Assembly: GCF_905220975.1 (NCBI RefSeq)
Contig: NZ_CAJNBK010000023.1
Location: forward strand, 39,471 to 103,470
Direction of reading: 5' to 3'
DNA length: 64,000 nt
Source: Paraburkholderia haematera
GTDB taxonomy: Bacteria > Pseudomonadota > Gammaproteobacteria > Burkholderiales > Burkholderiaceae
In this document: positions 44,331 through 53,946 of the stretch, piece by piece
How the letters are laid out: the number at the start of each line of letters is the position of its first letter
How positions within the stretch are numbered: position 1 is the stretch's first letter
Notes under the pieces: generated by a model
The model's input: the letters and a program-made list of their open reading frames with translations, nothing else
Databases searched by the model: none
Told to the model about the DNA's origin: nothing
Position numbers and translations under genes: made by a program

Positions 44331-44568
44331 TTATGGGTCGCTTGATTCGCGCGAGTTGAAGTACAGAAATTGAAACAGTGAATTCCAGCCGCGGCGCTAA
44401 TGCCGCGGTTGCCTCGCAATAGCCGGGGAACGCCAGCGTCATCGCGATTGTTCTGGAATCGCGACAATTCATTTCGTGAAAGTGCGGTTTATCCGTACTG
44501 CGTCGAAGTCTACATTTCACCCTGTCGCAGCGCTGCTTGTGCTGCAAACGAATCGACAGGAGTGGATC

Positions 44569-44880
44569 ATGAAACGCAATCTCTTAGCAGGTCTGGTTGT
44601 TTCGCTGCTTGCCAGCGCGCCGGTGTTTGCACAAAGCAATGGCGGCGGTGGCATTGGCCATGCGGGCACATATCAAACGCAATCCGCGCCGGCTACTGGC
44701 GGCAAAACGCGTGCTGAAGTTCAGGCCGAATTGGTTGCTGCGTATCGCGACGGGTCGCTGGCTTCGCTGAATCGGACGTCGTATCCGAATAAAGGTTTGA
44801 TTGGTCAGACGCAGGCTGCGCGCATTGCATTGCAAGAAGGTGCCGGTGGTGATGTCACTCGTGTTGCCAACGGGCAGTAA
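44569..44880 (+). CDS. DUF4148 small exported protein
   Basis: A 103-residue protein from ATG 44569 after AGGAGTGG. A cleavable signal (NLLAGLVVSLLASAPVFAQS) precedes a DUF4148-type segment (KTRAEVQAELVAAYRDGSLASLNRTSYPNKGLIGQTQAARIA). This family is abundant in Burkholderia and its relatives; the function is unknown. The repeat element copy A begins about 170 bp downstream. Confidence 0.9.
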   Translation: MKRNLLAGLVVSLLASAPVFAQSNGGGGIGHAGTYQTQSAPATGGKTRAEVQAELVAAYRDGSLASLNRTSYPNKGLIGQTQAARIALQEGAGGDVTRVANGQ

Positions 44881-45157
44881 GGCGGATACGCCGCGATGAT
44901 TCGGTTTCCGAAGTAATTTTTCATTGCGATTTAGGCTGTTTTCTCTGTTTTCAATGGGGCTTGTTATGACACCGTCTGAACTTGATGATTGGGATGTGGA
45001 TGCGCCAGTGTGGATGCCTTATCGGGCGCCGCAGTGATGGTTTAGATTTGGGTTTGGTTTTTGCCTTCTCGGCGCTTGTTTGTTTGTGTTCCTGTGGCGT
45101 TGGCCTTTCCTTGTTTTGTTAGTGGTCTATTAGCGTCGCCCCTGTGCGGGGCAGGCA

Positions 45158-45192
45158 CCTACTTTTCTTTGCCTGCCGCAAAGAAAAGTAGG
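45158..45192. repeat. Perfect 14-bp hairpin in the left arm of element A
   Basis: CCTACTTTTCTTTG (45158-45171) and CAAAGAAAAGTAGG (45179-45192) over loop CCTGCCG. The same hairpin occurs in the right arm (45683-45717) and in copy B (63336-63370). Confidence 0.9.
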
Positions 45193-45682
45193 CAAAAGAA
45201 AGCGGCTCACACCGCCAGTTCTTAAGCGGGCCCCCTGGCTTGGAGGAGGTAGTGGTGCATCTGGAATCCGTGCCCTCGCACATTCGGCGTGAGTGACAAG
45301 GCAGTCATACTTCCGGCGGCGCTGCGCGCGCCGAAGCGTACTTTACAAAACCAACCACTGTGTTCTGGCTCTCGCGTTTGCTCGACACCCTAGCCCATCA
45401 TTGCACCGCAACCGCAACCACCCGACATTTCATTCGAAGTGGGGGCACCCGTAAGTGCACGGGCGCAACGCGGAGGCGAAGCCGATGGTCCCCACCGCAC
45501 ACGAACGAAGCCCCTGGTTTCCCGGGTAGACCCGTCCGCGACGCACGCAGTGCGGAGTGGGAGCGGATGACTCCCTTGTCACCAACGCAGAATGTGCGAG
45601 GGCACCGATTCCAGATGCACCACTACCTCCTCCAAGCCAGGGGACCCGCTTAATAGTTAGCGGTTTGAGCCGCTTTCTTTTG

Positions 45683-45717
45683 CCTACTTTTCTTTGCGGC
45701 AGGCAAAGAAAAGTAGG
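45683..45717. repeat. Perfect 14-bp hairpin in the right arm of element A
   Basis: The same 14-bp arms as at 45158-45192, with the loop inverted to CGGCAGG, as expected for the opposite arm of a palindromic element. Confidence 0.9.
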
Positions 45718-45818
45718 TGCTGCCCCGCACAGGGGCGACGCTAATAGACCGCTAAGAAAACAAGGAAAGGCCAACGCCATAAAACCACAACCAAGCGCCG
45801 CGCAGGCAAACCAAAAAC

Positions 45819-46892
45819 CTACCTCTTCGGCACTCCCTCCCGCCACTCCCCCCAATGCGTAGCAATATCCTGCACAAGCGGATTCCCCGACCTGTACAGG
45901 TTCTCAATAGCAATCGTAAAGCCCCCTTGCGCGGCATAGTTAAGCAGATTATCCGCACTAGTCTGCCCATCGTACGGCCGATCAAAATCGGACCCAGCCC
46001 GCAGCACCGCAACGCGGCTCAAGTCAACCCTATGCACAGAGGCCGCGCGCTTAAGCGCCTCATACGTCGCGTTATCCTCCTGCTGCGTCGTGCAATAAAC
46101 GCCGTTACCATCCGTCAGAATCTTCGTCCAATCCCGAGCCCGCTGCCCAAGCAGCGTCCCTGACCACCAGGTGTCCCCAGCCAGCGTATCGCATTGAATG
46201 ACAGCAGGCGGCCGATTCGCAGGCGCATACGAATACTTGGCCCGCGCAGCCTGCGCCTGAGCGTTATCCGACAGCACAACACTACGCGACAAAGCAAACG
46301 CCGTATCGGCGAGCTGAGTATTCAACTGAAACACTTCCGTCCGATAGTCGAGCGGCGGCTTATCCGCCGGGCTCTTGGTATTGATCCCCAGGTACCCGGT
46401 ATTCCAGCCAGACGGAATCTCCCGCCCATCGATCTCCCACTGAATCCCGAAATCCACCAGGTACTTCGCCCACGCGGCAGACCCAACCGTGCCCTGTTGC
46501 GGATCAATCCCGGCAATCCCCGCCACCATAAAGTACGTATGCCGCAAATCGAAACGCGGCGAGAAGGTCAGCGCCATGATCGACGCGGCAGCATTGCTAT
46601 GCCCCATGCCGGTCGTCATAACGCACACGTCCTGCTTATTGCAATGAACCGTCGGGTAATCGGGCGACAAGCCGTCAACCGTAATCTCGCGCCATGGCCC
46701 GAGCCGATCGAGCCATACCTGCCCTTCCGGCCCGAACATCGAAATGATCATCACCTTGACCGGCCGCCCGTGCGAGCCGCCGTCGCCTTGCGAGAAGCCA
46801 TCGTTGTCGTCCGCGCTGGCAGGCCCGGACGTGAAGGCGGCGCAAGCCGCAAGCGTAATGACGGAGATTGCACCTAATGTGCGAGTCAGCAT
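45819..46892 (-). CDS. NUP-family purine nucleoside permease-like exported protein
   Basis: A 357-residue protein. A signal peptide (VITLAACAAFTSGPASADD; a LAAC lipobox is also possible) is followed by the NUP domain: VKVMIISMFGPEGQVWLDRLGPW, CVMTTGMGHSNAAASIMALTFSPRFDLRHTYFMVAGIAGIDPQQGTVGSAAWAKYLVDFG. The family was named for yeast nucleoside uptake, yet its fold is nucleoside phosphorylase-like and it has no membrane helices, so a periplasmic nucleosidase or binder fits. Near the 3' end codons become G- and T-ending, and its TAG stop touches repeat element A. Confidence 0.88.
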   Translation of the reverse strand: MLTRTLGAISVITLAACAAFTSGPASADDNDGFSQGDGGSHGRPVKVMIISMFGPEGQVWLDRLGPWREITVDGLSPDYPTVHCNKQDVCVMTTGMGHSNAAASIMALTFSPRFDLRHTYFMVAGIAGIDPQQGTVGSAAWAKYLVDFGIQWEIDGREIPSGWNTGYLGINTKSPADKPPLDYRTEVFQLNTQLADTAFALSRSVVLSDNAQAQAARAKYSYAPANRPPAVIQCDTLAGDTWWSGTLLGQRARDWTKILTDGNGVYCTTQQEDNATYEALKRAASVHRVDLSRVAVLRAGSDFDRPYDGQTSADNLLNYAAQGGFTIAIENLYRSGNPLVQDIATHWGEWREGVPKR

Positions 46893-47121
46893 CGTGATTC
46901 TTCCTTTTTGCTTGTGATGCAGATTGGGAGAAAGGCCGCTTTCAAGCCGAAAGAAGTATAGATGCGAAGAAATTATTTTCCACTACGTGTTGCAGCAATT
47001 CATGCGCGGCGATTGAACCCGGCCGACCCACGCGTTCGGTTGGCCCATCAGCGCCTCTGCACATCAACGCGGCCGCGTCTAAAGCGGAGGACCAGACACA
47101 CGCCGCAAGCAAGCCAATGCC

Positions 47122-48027
47122 TCAACCCCGCGGCACGTCCGGTTCAAAAAACACCCAACGCACTTGCGGGAACGCCGCCTGCAGGTCCGCTTCGATCACG
47201 TTGATCGCATCGACCATCGCGCGCCCACTCGCGTAGTCGATCATTTCAGCCTGCACGGCCACCACCACGTGACGGCCCCACTGCAGCGTAATCATGTTGA
47301 TGATGCTGCGAATCTCGGCGCGGGCGCCCAGATGCGCCTCGATCGCGCGACGCACTTCCGGGCCCGCCGATTCGCCGACGATCATCGACTTCACTTCGCG
47401 CGCCACTAGCCACGCAATCACCATCAGCAACACACCCACGCCGATTGAGCCCAGCGCGTCGTAGACGGGATTGCCGGTCACCATCGTCAGCAGCACGGCG
47501 ACAAAGGCGATCGCAAGACCCGCTAACGCGGCAATGTCCTCGCCGGCCACCACCAGCAGTTCGGACTCGCGCGTTTCACGAAACCAGCGCCACAGGCTTT
47601 TGTCGGGATGCGTCTTGCGGATCTCCTTAAGCGCCCCCCACAACGAAAGGGCTTCGAGCACCACCGAAACACCAAGGACGACGAGCGCCACATAGGCATA
47701 CTGCAAAGGCTCGCGCGCAAACAGACGATGCACGCCCTCGTACACCGAAAACGCACCGCCGACAAAGAACAGCAGCAACGCCACCAGCAGCGAATAGAAA
47801 TTGATCTCGCGGCCGCTGCCCATGGGATGCAACGCGCTCGCGGGCTTGCGCGCTTCACGCAAGCCGAATAGCAGCAGCAACTGGTTACCGCAGTCGGCGG
47901 TGGAATGAATGGCTTCGGCGAACATCGAGCCGGAACCGGTAAACGTGGCAGCAGCGAACTTGCAGACGGCAATGCCGAGGTTGGCGGCAAGCGCATAGAA
48001 AATGGCTTTCGGCGATTCTTCTTTCAT
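47122..48027 (-). CDS. Cation diffusion facilitator (CDF) metal efflux transporter
   Basis: A 301-residue CDF protein from ATG 48027. Membrane segments begin AIFYALAANLGIAVCKFAAATFTGSGSMFAEAIHSTADCGNQLLLLFGL, with the metal-binding motif HSTAD in helix 2. Helix 5 carries a second such site region (VYDALGSIGVGVLLMVIAWLV). The cytoplasmic C-terminal domain (RSIINMITLQWGRHVVVAVQAEM) is present. Substrate is probably Zn2+ or Fe2+. It converges with the NUP gene side across 229 bp without features. Confidence 0.88.
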   Translation of the reverse strand: MKEESPKAIFYALAANLGIAVCKFAAATFTGSGSMFAEAIHSTADCGNQLLLLFGLREARKPASALHPMGSGREINFYSLLVALLLFFVGGAFSVYEGVHRLFAREPLQYAYVALVVLGVSVVLEALSLWGALKEIRKTHPDKSLWRWFRETRESELLVVAGEDIAALAGLAIAFVAVLLTMVTGNPVYDALGSIGVGVLLMVIAWLVAREVKSMIVGESAGPEVRRAIEAHLGARAEIRSIINMITLQWGRHVVVAVQAEMIDYASGRAMVDAINVIEADLQAAFPQVRWVFFEPDVPRG

Positions 48028-48181
48028 CGTCGTGGCGGGGGTCCGTGAGTGTGCAGAGCGCTTTCGGTTGGCAAGAGTCCGTATTATGGACATGCCAGCC
48101 CGCATGCGTCCAACCCCGGCGCAGTTTTGCGCTGAGGTCGGACGCAGGCAGCGCCTCGACCCTCGCTCGCGCTCCGTCGTG

Positions 48182-51100
48182 CTAAACCCTTTCGAGCGCA
48201 GCCATCTCCCGGACGATCACCAGCAGCATCGACAAGCTCGCGCCGCCCGTGGCCCGCAAATCGGCAAGCAGGCGCGCGTAACGTTCGAGTTGCGCGGCGC
48301 GCTTCTCGCGCCATGCTTGCACCAATACCTCCGGCGTCGACGCCTCGTCGGCGTCGGCCAGCGCGCTCGTAGTCAGTGCGCGTTTCAGGCGTGCGAGCTC
48401 CGCCAGCGCGGTGGCGCGCGCCAGCATGTCCCAGTGCGTGGGCGCCGGCAGTGCGGCCGCGCGCTCGCTGATCCAGCCATAGTTCAACAACGTACCGAGC
48501 GCGAAGTAGACGCCCGCCACGAGTTCGAGACTACGCCCGCAGGTCGACGACACCTCAGCGATGTCGAGCAACGCCGCCGAGATCTCGCCGCTGGCGATAC
48601 GCACCGCCAGTTCGCTATCGACACCCGCGTCCACGAGCGCGCGTTGCCGCTCGGACAGCGCTTCGAGATCGGCGGCGGGCAGCAGCGCGGGCCATTGCGG
48701 CGCGAGGCGTTGCGCCGCGTCGCGGCAGCGTGCGAGCAAGCCGGCGACATCGCCGTCGCTGAGCGCCCCCGATTGCAACTGCCGCAGGAACCACAGCGCC
48801 GAACGTTCGACGAGCCGCGCCACTTCGACGAACATGCGCGCCTGCACATCGTCGGCGACACGGTTATCCAGCGCATCGATACTGCGCCACACCTCGTCGA
48901 GATCGAACACGTCGCGCGCCATGATGCAGGCCCGCACGATGTCACCGGGCTTCGCATCGGTCTCTTCCATCAGGCGATGCACGAACTCGCAGCCCACGCG
49001 ATTCACCAACGCATTGGTCAGATGCGTGGCGAGGATTTCGCGCCGCAACGGGTGACGTTGCATCGGCTCGCTAAAACGCTGCCGCAACGGCTTCGGAAAG
49101 TATTCAATCAGCATGTCGCTAACGAGCGCGTCTTCCGGCATCGACGACTCGAGCAGGGCGTCGTACAGCCACATCTTGCTATAGGCAAGCAGCACGGCGC
49201 GCTCGGGCGTGGCCAACCCTTGTTTCGCGGCCAGGCGTTCTGCGACTTCCTCATCGGTCGGCAAGAACTCGATCACGCGGTTCAGGCGGCCCGCGCGTTC
49301 GAGGTAACGCATCAGGCGCGCTTCGGCATCGAGCAATTCGACGCCGTAGCGGCCCGCAATGGAGAGCGCCTGGGTCTGGTAATAGTTGTCCTGCAAAACG
49401 AGCAAGCCCACCTCGTCGGTCATTTCCGCGAGCAGTGCGTTGCGCTGTTTCTCAGTCATTTCGCCATCGGAGACGACCAGACCCAGCAGAATCTTGATGT
49501 TGACCTCATGGTCCGAACAGTCGACCCCGGCGGAGTTGTCGATCGCATCGGTATTGATGCGGCCGCCGCGCTGCGCGAATTCAATACGCCCGAGTTGCGT
49601 GAGACCCAGATTGCCGCCTTCCGCGACGACCTTGCAGTGCAAATCGGCGCCGTTGACGCGGATCGCATCATTGGCGCGGTCGCCGACCTGCAGATGCGTT
49701 TCACGACTCGCTTTCACGTAGGTGCCGATGCCACCGTTGTAGAGCAGATCGACAGGCGCCTGCAAAATCGCACGCATCAATTCAGCGGGTGCGAGCGCCG
49801 GCGCGCTGATGCCAAGCACCGACTGCACCGCCGCAGACAACGGAATCGTCTTGGCCGTGCGTGGAAACACCCCGCCGCCGGCCGAGATCAACGCCGGATC
49901 GTAGTCGGCCCAGCTCGACCGGTCCAGAACGAACAGACGCCCGCGTTCGGCAAGGCTTACCGCCGGATCGGGATTCGGATCGAGGAAAATATGCCGGTGA
50001 TCGAACGCCGCCACCAGTTTGATATGCGGCGACAACAACATGCCATTGCCGAACACATCGCCCGACATATCGCCGACGCCAACCACGGTGAAATCCATCG
50101 CCTGCGTATCGACGCCCATTTCCCGGAAGTGCCGCTTGACCGACTCCCACGCGCCGCGCGCCGTGATCGCCATTTTCTTGTGGTCATAGCCGACCGAACC
50201 GCCCGACGCAAAGGCGTCGTCGAGCCAGAAGCCGTATTCCTGAGAGATCGCGTTCGCGTAGTCGGAGAAGGTGGCGGTGCCCTTGTCGGCGGCGACCACC
50301 AGATAGGGATCGTCGGGGTCATGCCGCACCACATCGGGCGGTGGCACCACGGCCGTACCCGCGAGGTTGTCGGTCAAATCGAGCAGACCGCGCAGGAACG
50401 TCTGATAGCAGGCAATGCCTTCACGCATCCACGCGTCGCGGTCGGTTTGCGGCGGCGGATTCTTCACGACGAAACCGCCTTTGGAGCCGACTGGCACGAT
50501 CACCACGTTCTTCACCATCTGCGCCTTCATCAACCCAAGCACTTCCGTGCGGAAGTCCTCACGCCGATCCGACCAGCGCAGCCCGCCGCGAGCGACACGG
50601 CCGCCGCGCAAATGCACGCCTTCCACGCGCGGCGAGTACACCCATATTTCGAACATCGGTTTCGGTTCAGGCAAACCGGGCACGTGCGCGGGATTGAACT
50701 TGAACGACAGATACGGCTTAGGATGGCCGTCGGCATCGAAGCGATAGTAGTTCGTGCGTTGCGTCGCCTTGATAACGCCGAGGAATTGCCGGAGTATCCG
50801 GTCCTCGTCGAGATTCGGCACCTGATCGAGCGCGCTGTCGATCGTCTTCAACAAGCCGTCGACGCGCGCCTCGCGCGTATCGCCGAGTACTGGATCGAAG
50901 CGAGTCACGAACAACTCCACCAGCATGCGGGCAATCGCCGGATTGCCGGTGACCGCGCGCTCGATATAGGCGTCGCTGAAGGTCGACCCCACTTGCCGCA
51001 GGTACTTGGCATAAGCGCGCAGAATCGTCACCTCGCGCGCACTCAGTTGCGCGCGCAACACGAGGCGGTTGAAATCGTCGCTTTCGATTCCGCCGGTCCA

Positions 51101-53023
51101 CACCTGTTCGAACGCATCTTCGAAGAGATCCTTCACGCGTTCGATATCGAATTCCGCATCGTCCGCGAGTTCGAGGCCGAAGTCGTGAATCCAGGCCGGC
51201 GTGGCGTCGATCGCTTCGATCAGATAAGGCCGCTCTTCATCGACACGCACGCCGAGATGTTCAAGCATCGGCAAGCTGCGCGACAACGCAATCGGCAAGC
51301 CCGCACGATAGACCTTGAAGCGAAACGCGCGCGGCCCGGCTTCGATCGGGCGGTACAGGTTCATGGCGAGCCGCTCGCTACCCTGCACGCGCTCGATCAG
51401 CTCGATATCCCGCACCGCGGTGCGAGCCGGATAGTCGTCGCGATAGCCGGGGGGAAACGAATCCGCATAGTGTTGCAGGAGACGGTTGCCCTGCTCTTCA
51501 CCGAATGCGTCGAGCAAGGCGTCGGCGAGATCGTCCTGCCAGCGGCGTGTGACCTGCACGAGCCGCGCCTCGAGTTCGCGCGTATCGACGTTGGGCATGC
51601 CACCCGGTTTCGCACGCACAACGAAGTGAATGCGCGCGATGGCCGACTCCGACAACAGTGGCGTGAACTCGACACTTTCCCCGTTGAATGCGTCGGTCAG
51701 CAGGTTGGCAATGCGTCGCCGCAGATCGGTGTTGTACTTGTCGCGTGGCACGAACGCGAGACACGACACGAAGCGGTCGAAACGGTCGCGCCGCACGAAT
51801 AGACGCGTGCGCTGATGCTCCTGCAATCGCAGCACGCCCAGCGCGATGTCGTAGAGCTGGTCTTCGTCGGCCTGAAAGAGTTCGTCGCGCGGATAGGTTT
51901 CGAGTACCGTCACCAGCGATTTGGCCAGGTGGCCCTTCGGCAGGAACCCGGCCCGCCGCACGATGTTCGCGCATTTGCGCCGCACGATCGGAATTTCCGA
52001 AGTCGAAACCAGGTACGCGGTAGACGTATACAGGCCGATAAAACGCCGTTCGCCGCTCACCTTGCCGTCCGCACCGGTCAGCTTGATGCCGACGTAATCC
52101 AGATAGCCCGGCCGATGCACCGTCGCGCGCGAGTTGGCCTTGGTCAGGAAAATGGGCCACGCGCCGGAGATAATGTCGGCGGCCGCCGGTGACAACGGCG
52201 TGACTTCGGGCGCGCCGGCGGGACGCATCGCGTCACGCAGGATGCCGAGTCCAGAGCCCGGTACCGCACGCAAGCCAAAGCCGATATCGTGCTGCACCAA
52301 TTCATAGTCGCACTGGCCAAGAAACGTGAAATGATCAGCCACCATCCATTCGAGGAACGCGCGAGCCTCGACACCTTCGGGCCCCGCCTCGCCGGCCTTC
52401 ATGCCTTTGACGGTGGCGCGCGCGAGTTCGACGATCTTCGGCCAGTCTTCGACGGCAGCGCGCACGTCGCGCAGCACCTTGGCGATCTCGTCACGCAGGG
52501 CGTCGAGCTTCGCTGCGTCGCCGCAACGGTCCACTTCGAAGTGAATGAACGAAGCAAGCTGCGAGCGCGTATCGGCGGAATCTTCAGCGCCCTGACCGAC
52601 TCGCACGATGCTGCCATCCGGTCCGCGCCAGATGCGAAACACCGGATGCACGACGGAATGCAGCGCGAGCCCGAGGCGGTTGACCGCCATCGATACCGAA
52701 TCGACCAGGAACGGCATGTCGTCATTGACGATCTCGATCACCGTGTGATCGGAATGCCAGCCATGCTGTTCGAGTATCGGGTTGTAGACGCGCAGCCTTT
52801 CGCTGCCTGGCACGAAGCGCTGCGCGGTTTGCCAGTGCGCGAGCGCCGCGCCGTAAAGATCGGCGATCGCGCGGCTCTGCAGATCGTCGGCGTCGACGAA
52901 ATCGTAGTAGTGCCGCAGGAAAGGCTCGACGACTGCGAAGGTCGGCTCTGGCAAGCGCCCGCGCGCAAATTCGAAGACATCGTTTAGCAGGTGCGTGACG
53001 GCTTCTTCATTCTTTGCTTGCAT
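48182..53023 (-). CDS. gdhB: NAD-specific glutamate dehydrogenase, large (L180) class
   Basis: A 1613-residue enzyme from ATG 53023 (MQAKNEEAVTHLLNDVFEFARGRLPEPTF) after GGGAGT. The long N-terminal regulatory ACT-like part (1 to about 700) is followed by the catalytic GDH domain: KPMFEIWVYSPRVEGVHLRGGRVARGGLRWSDRREDFRTEVLGLMKAQMVKNVVIVPVGSKGGFVVK, and the NAD region AVVGVGDMSGDVFGNGMLLSP-like block (VVGVGDMSGDVFGNGMLLS). The long C-terminal domain closes it. It catalyses oxidative deamination of glutamate to 2-oxoglutarate. A 1266-codon open frame on the opposite strand is a shadow of its high GC content. Confidence 0.95.
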   Translation of the reverse strand: MQAKNEEAVTHLLNDVFEFARGRLPEPTFAVVEPFLRHYYDFVDADDLQSRAIADLYGAALAHWQTAQRFVPGSERLRVYNPILEQHGWHSDHTVIEIVNDDMPFLVDSVSMAVNRLGLALHSVVHPVFRIWRGPDGSIVRVGQGAEDSADTRSQLASFIHFEVDRCGDAAKLDALRDEIAKVLRDVRAAVEDWPKIVELARATVKGMKAGEAGPEGVEARAFLEWMVADHFTFLGQCDYELVQHDIGFGLRAVPGSGLGILRDAMRPAGAPEVTPLSPAAADIISGAWPIFLTKANSRATVHRPGYLDYVGIKLTGADGKVSGERRFIGLYTSTAYLVSTSEIPIVRRKCANIVRRAGFLPKGHLAKSLVTVLETYPRDELFQADEDQLYDIALGVLRLQEHQRTRLFVRRDRFDRFVSCLAFVPRDKYNTDLRRRIANLLTDAFNGESVEFTPLLSESAIARIHFVVRAKPGGMPNVDTRELEARLVQVTRRWQDDLADALLDAFGEEQGNRLLQHYADSFPPGYRDDYPARTAVRDIELIERVQGSERLAMNLYRPIEAGPRAFRFKVYRAGLPIALSRSLPMLEHLGVRVDEERPYLIEAIDATPAWIHDFGLELADDAEFDIERVKDLFEDAFEQVWTGGIESDDFNRLVLRAQLSAREVTILRAYAKYLRQVGSTFSDAYIERAVTGNPAIARMLVELFVTRFDPVLGDTREARVDGLLKTIDSALDQVPNLDEDRILRQFLGVIKATQRTNYYRFDADGHPKPYLSFKFNPAHVPGLPEPKPMFEIWVYSPRVEGVHLRGGRVARGGLRWSDRREDFRTEVLGLMKAQMVKNVVIVPVGSKGGFVVKNPPPQTDRDAWMREGIACYQTFLRGLLDLTDNLAGTAVVPPPDVVRHDPDDPYLVVAADKGTATFSDYANAISQEYGFWLDDAFASGGSVGYDHKKMAITARGAWESVKRHFREMGVDTQAMDFTVVGVGDMSGDVFGNGMLLSPHIKLVAAFDHRHIFLDPNPDPAVSLAERGRLFVLDRSSWADYDPALISAGGGVFPRTAKTIPLSAAVQSVLGISAPALAPAELMRAILQAPVDLLYNGGIGTYVKASRETHLQVGDRANDAIRVNGADLHCKVVAEGGNLGLTQLGRIEFAQRGGRINTDAIDNSAGVDCSDHEVNIKILLGLVVSDGEMTEKQRNALLAEMTDEVGLLVLQDNYYQTQALSIAGRYGVELLDAEARLMRYLERAGRLNRVIEFLPTDEEVAERLAAKQGLATPERAVLLAYSKMWLYDALLESSMPEDALVSDMLIEYFPKPLRQRFSEPMQRHPLRREILATHLTNALVNRVGCEFVHRLMEETDAKPGDIVRACIMARDVFDLDEVWRSIDALDNRVADDVQARMFVEVARLVERSALWFLRQLQSGALSDGDVAGLLARCRDAAQRLAPQWPALLPAADLEALSERQRALVDAGVDSELAVRIASGEISAALLDIAEVSSTCGRSLELVAGVYFALGTLLNYGWISERAAALPAPTHWDMLARATALAELARLKRALTTSALADADEASTPEVLVQAWREKRAAQLERYARLLADLRATGGASLSMLLVIVREMAALERV

Positions 53024-53169
53024 GATCAACTCCCGTGGCGGGCGGCAATAGCGGGTATCGCTTGATTCGCATGCATCGTCTGAACGGGGATTATGCACCT
53101 GCCGCCCCGAAAAGCGATGCGCGAGCCCACTTAGGTTATACCCGCTGCCAGTGAAGGTGCTGCCTCTGT

Positions 53170-53946
53170 TTAAAGCATGGCCTTCGATTCGCCAGCAGCT
53201 TGCCCAAGCCATGCTTGAACCTGTTCGCTGGTCCACGCCGGGTCGTCGTGCGGCAGGTCGTGACCGGCCCATTGATGCTCGCGATGCGCTGCGCCCCACG
53301 CAGCCGCGAGCTTCGCCGAACACACCGGGTTGACCAGCTTGTCGGCGCGCGAAGAAAGAATAAGCAACGGGCAACGTGGTTTCGTTGCCGCCGCGCTAAA
53401 GCGCGCGGCGGCCCAAAGCTGCCGTATCGCATTGCCCCGGCTCACCGGGGCGCTCTGGCGAATCTCGCTCCATGCATCGAGATCCTCGCCCAGCGTGTCG
53501 ACGTTATTGCAGGTGAGCCGATGAATGCCGCCTTCCGCGCGCGTCGCGTCGCGCCAGTGTGCCGCGACGCCCAGAAGACCCGGCCATGCGGATGGACGCA
53601 AGCGTTCGTGCATGCGGCTGAAGGGACGCATGCTGGTATTGATCAGTACGAGCCGCTCGATTTCGCCCGGATGCCGCTGCGCCCAGTCGGTCGCCACCAT
53701 GCCGCCCAGCGACATCGCCAGCACGCGATAGGGTCCTGTTGCTCCCGTTTGCAGCGCAGCAATCCGCACGAAGCCCACCATGTCTTCGACCATTGCCGGC
53801 GCGCGTAAATGAGCGAACTCGCCGTTGCCGGGCAGATCGAGCAGCACCAGGCGGTCCGTGCCGGCTACCTCGCGCAGCAAGTCGGGCAAGCGACCCCAGT
53901 GGCGTGTTTCGCGCGTCAGCCCACGCAACAGGATCCACGTGCTCAT
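53170..53946 (-). CDS. Alpha/beta-fold hydrolase
   Basis: A 258-residue protein from ATG 53946, overlapping the M14-like gene by 4 bp. Blocks: WILLRGLTRETRHWGRLPDLL, LLDLPGNGE, the nucleophile elbow region YRVLAMSLGGMVATDWA (Ser in MSLGG), LLILSSRADKLVNPV (acid) and a His near AGHDLPHDDPAW. All three catalytic positions are present. Substrate unknown. It is last of a two-gene unit reading toward gdhB, 146 bp before the gdhB start. Confidence 0.87.
   Translation of the reverse strand: MSTWILLRGLTRETRHWGRLPDLLREVAGTDRLVLLDLPGNGEFAHLRAPAMVEDMVGFVRIAALQTGATGPYRVLAMSLGGMVATDWAQRHPGEIERLVLINTSMRPFSRMHERLRPSAWPGLLGVAAHWRDATRAEGGIHRLTCNNVDTLGEDLDAWSEIRQSAPVSRGNAIRQLWAAARFSAAATKPRCPLLILSSRADKLVNPVCSAKLAAAWGAAHREHQWAGHDLPHDDPAWTSEQVQAWLGQAAGESKAML

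Larger units (their letters stand above)
45053..45818. mobile_element. Palindromic repeat element, copy A (about 770 bp, long inverted arms)
   Basis: Left arm about 45053-45307 and right arm about 45568-45818 are imperfect inverted repeats of about 250 bp (shared blocks such as TTGGCCTTTCCTTG and GGCTTGGAGGAGG). Each arm holds a perfect hairpin. The 260-bp core is non-palindromic. The whole unit recurs in opposite orientation at 63235-63922. No transposase is encoded, and frames inside it look non-coding. The right end abuts the stop codon of the NUP gene. Boundaries are approximate. A non-autonomous mobile element or a dispersed 3'-end structural element are both possible. Confidence 0.75.

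Noticed and set aside
44954..45037. A 27-residue acidic open frame (MGLVMTPSELDDWDVDAPVW...) between the DUF4148 gene and element A
   Set aside because: It is short and without a ribosome-binding site, in a T-rich tract. Evidence is too thin for a gene call.
45430..45862. Open frames on both strands within element A
   Set aside because: They follow the arms of the palindrome and have no start signal or motif. Annotating them as proteins would be misleading.
48002..51802. A 1266-codon open frame on the + strand opposite gdhB
   Set aside because: It is antisense to a well-supported 1613-residue GDH. Its His/Arg/Gln-rich composition and lack of any recognisable motif are typical of high-GC shadow frames.
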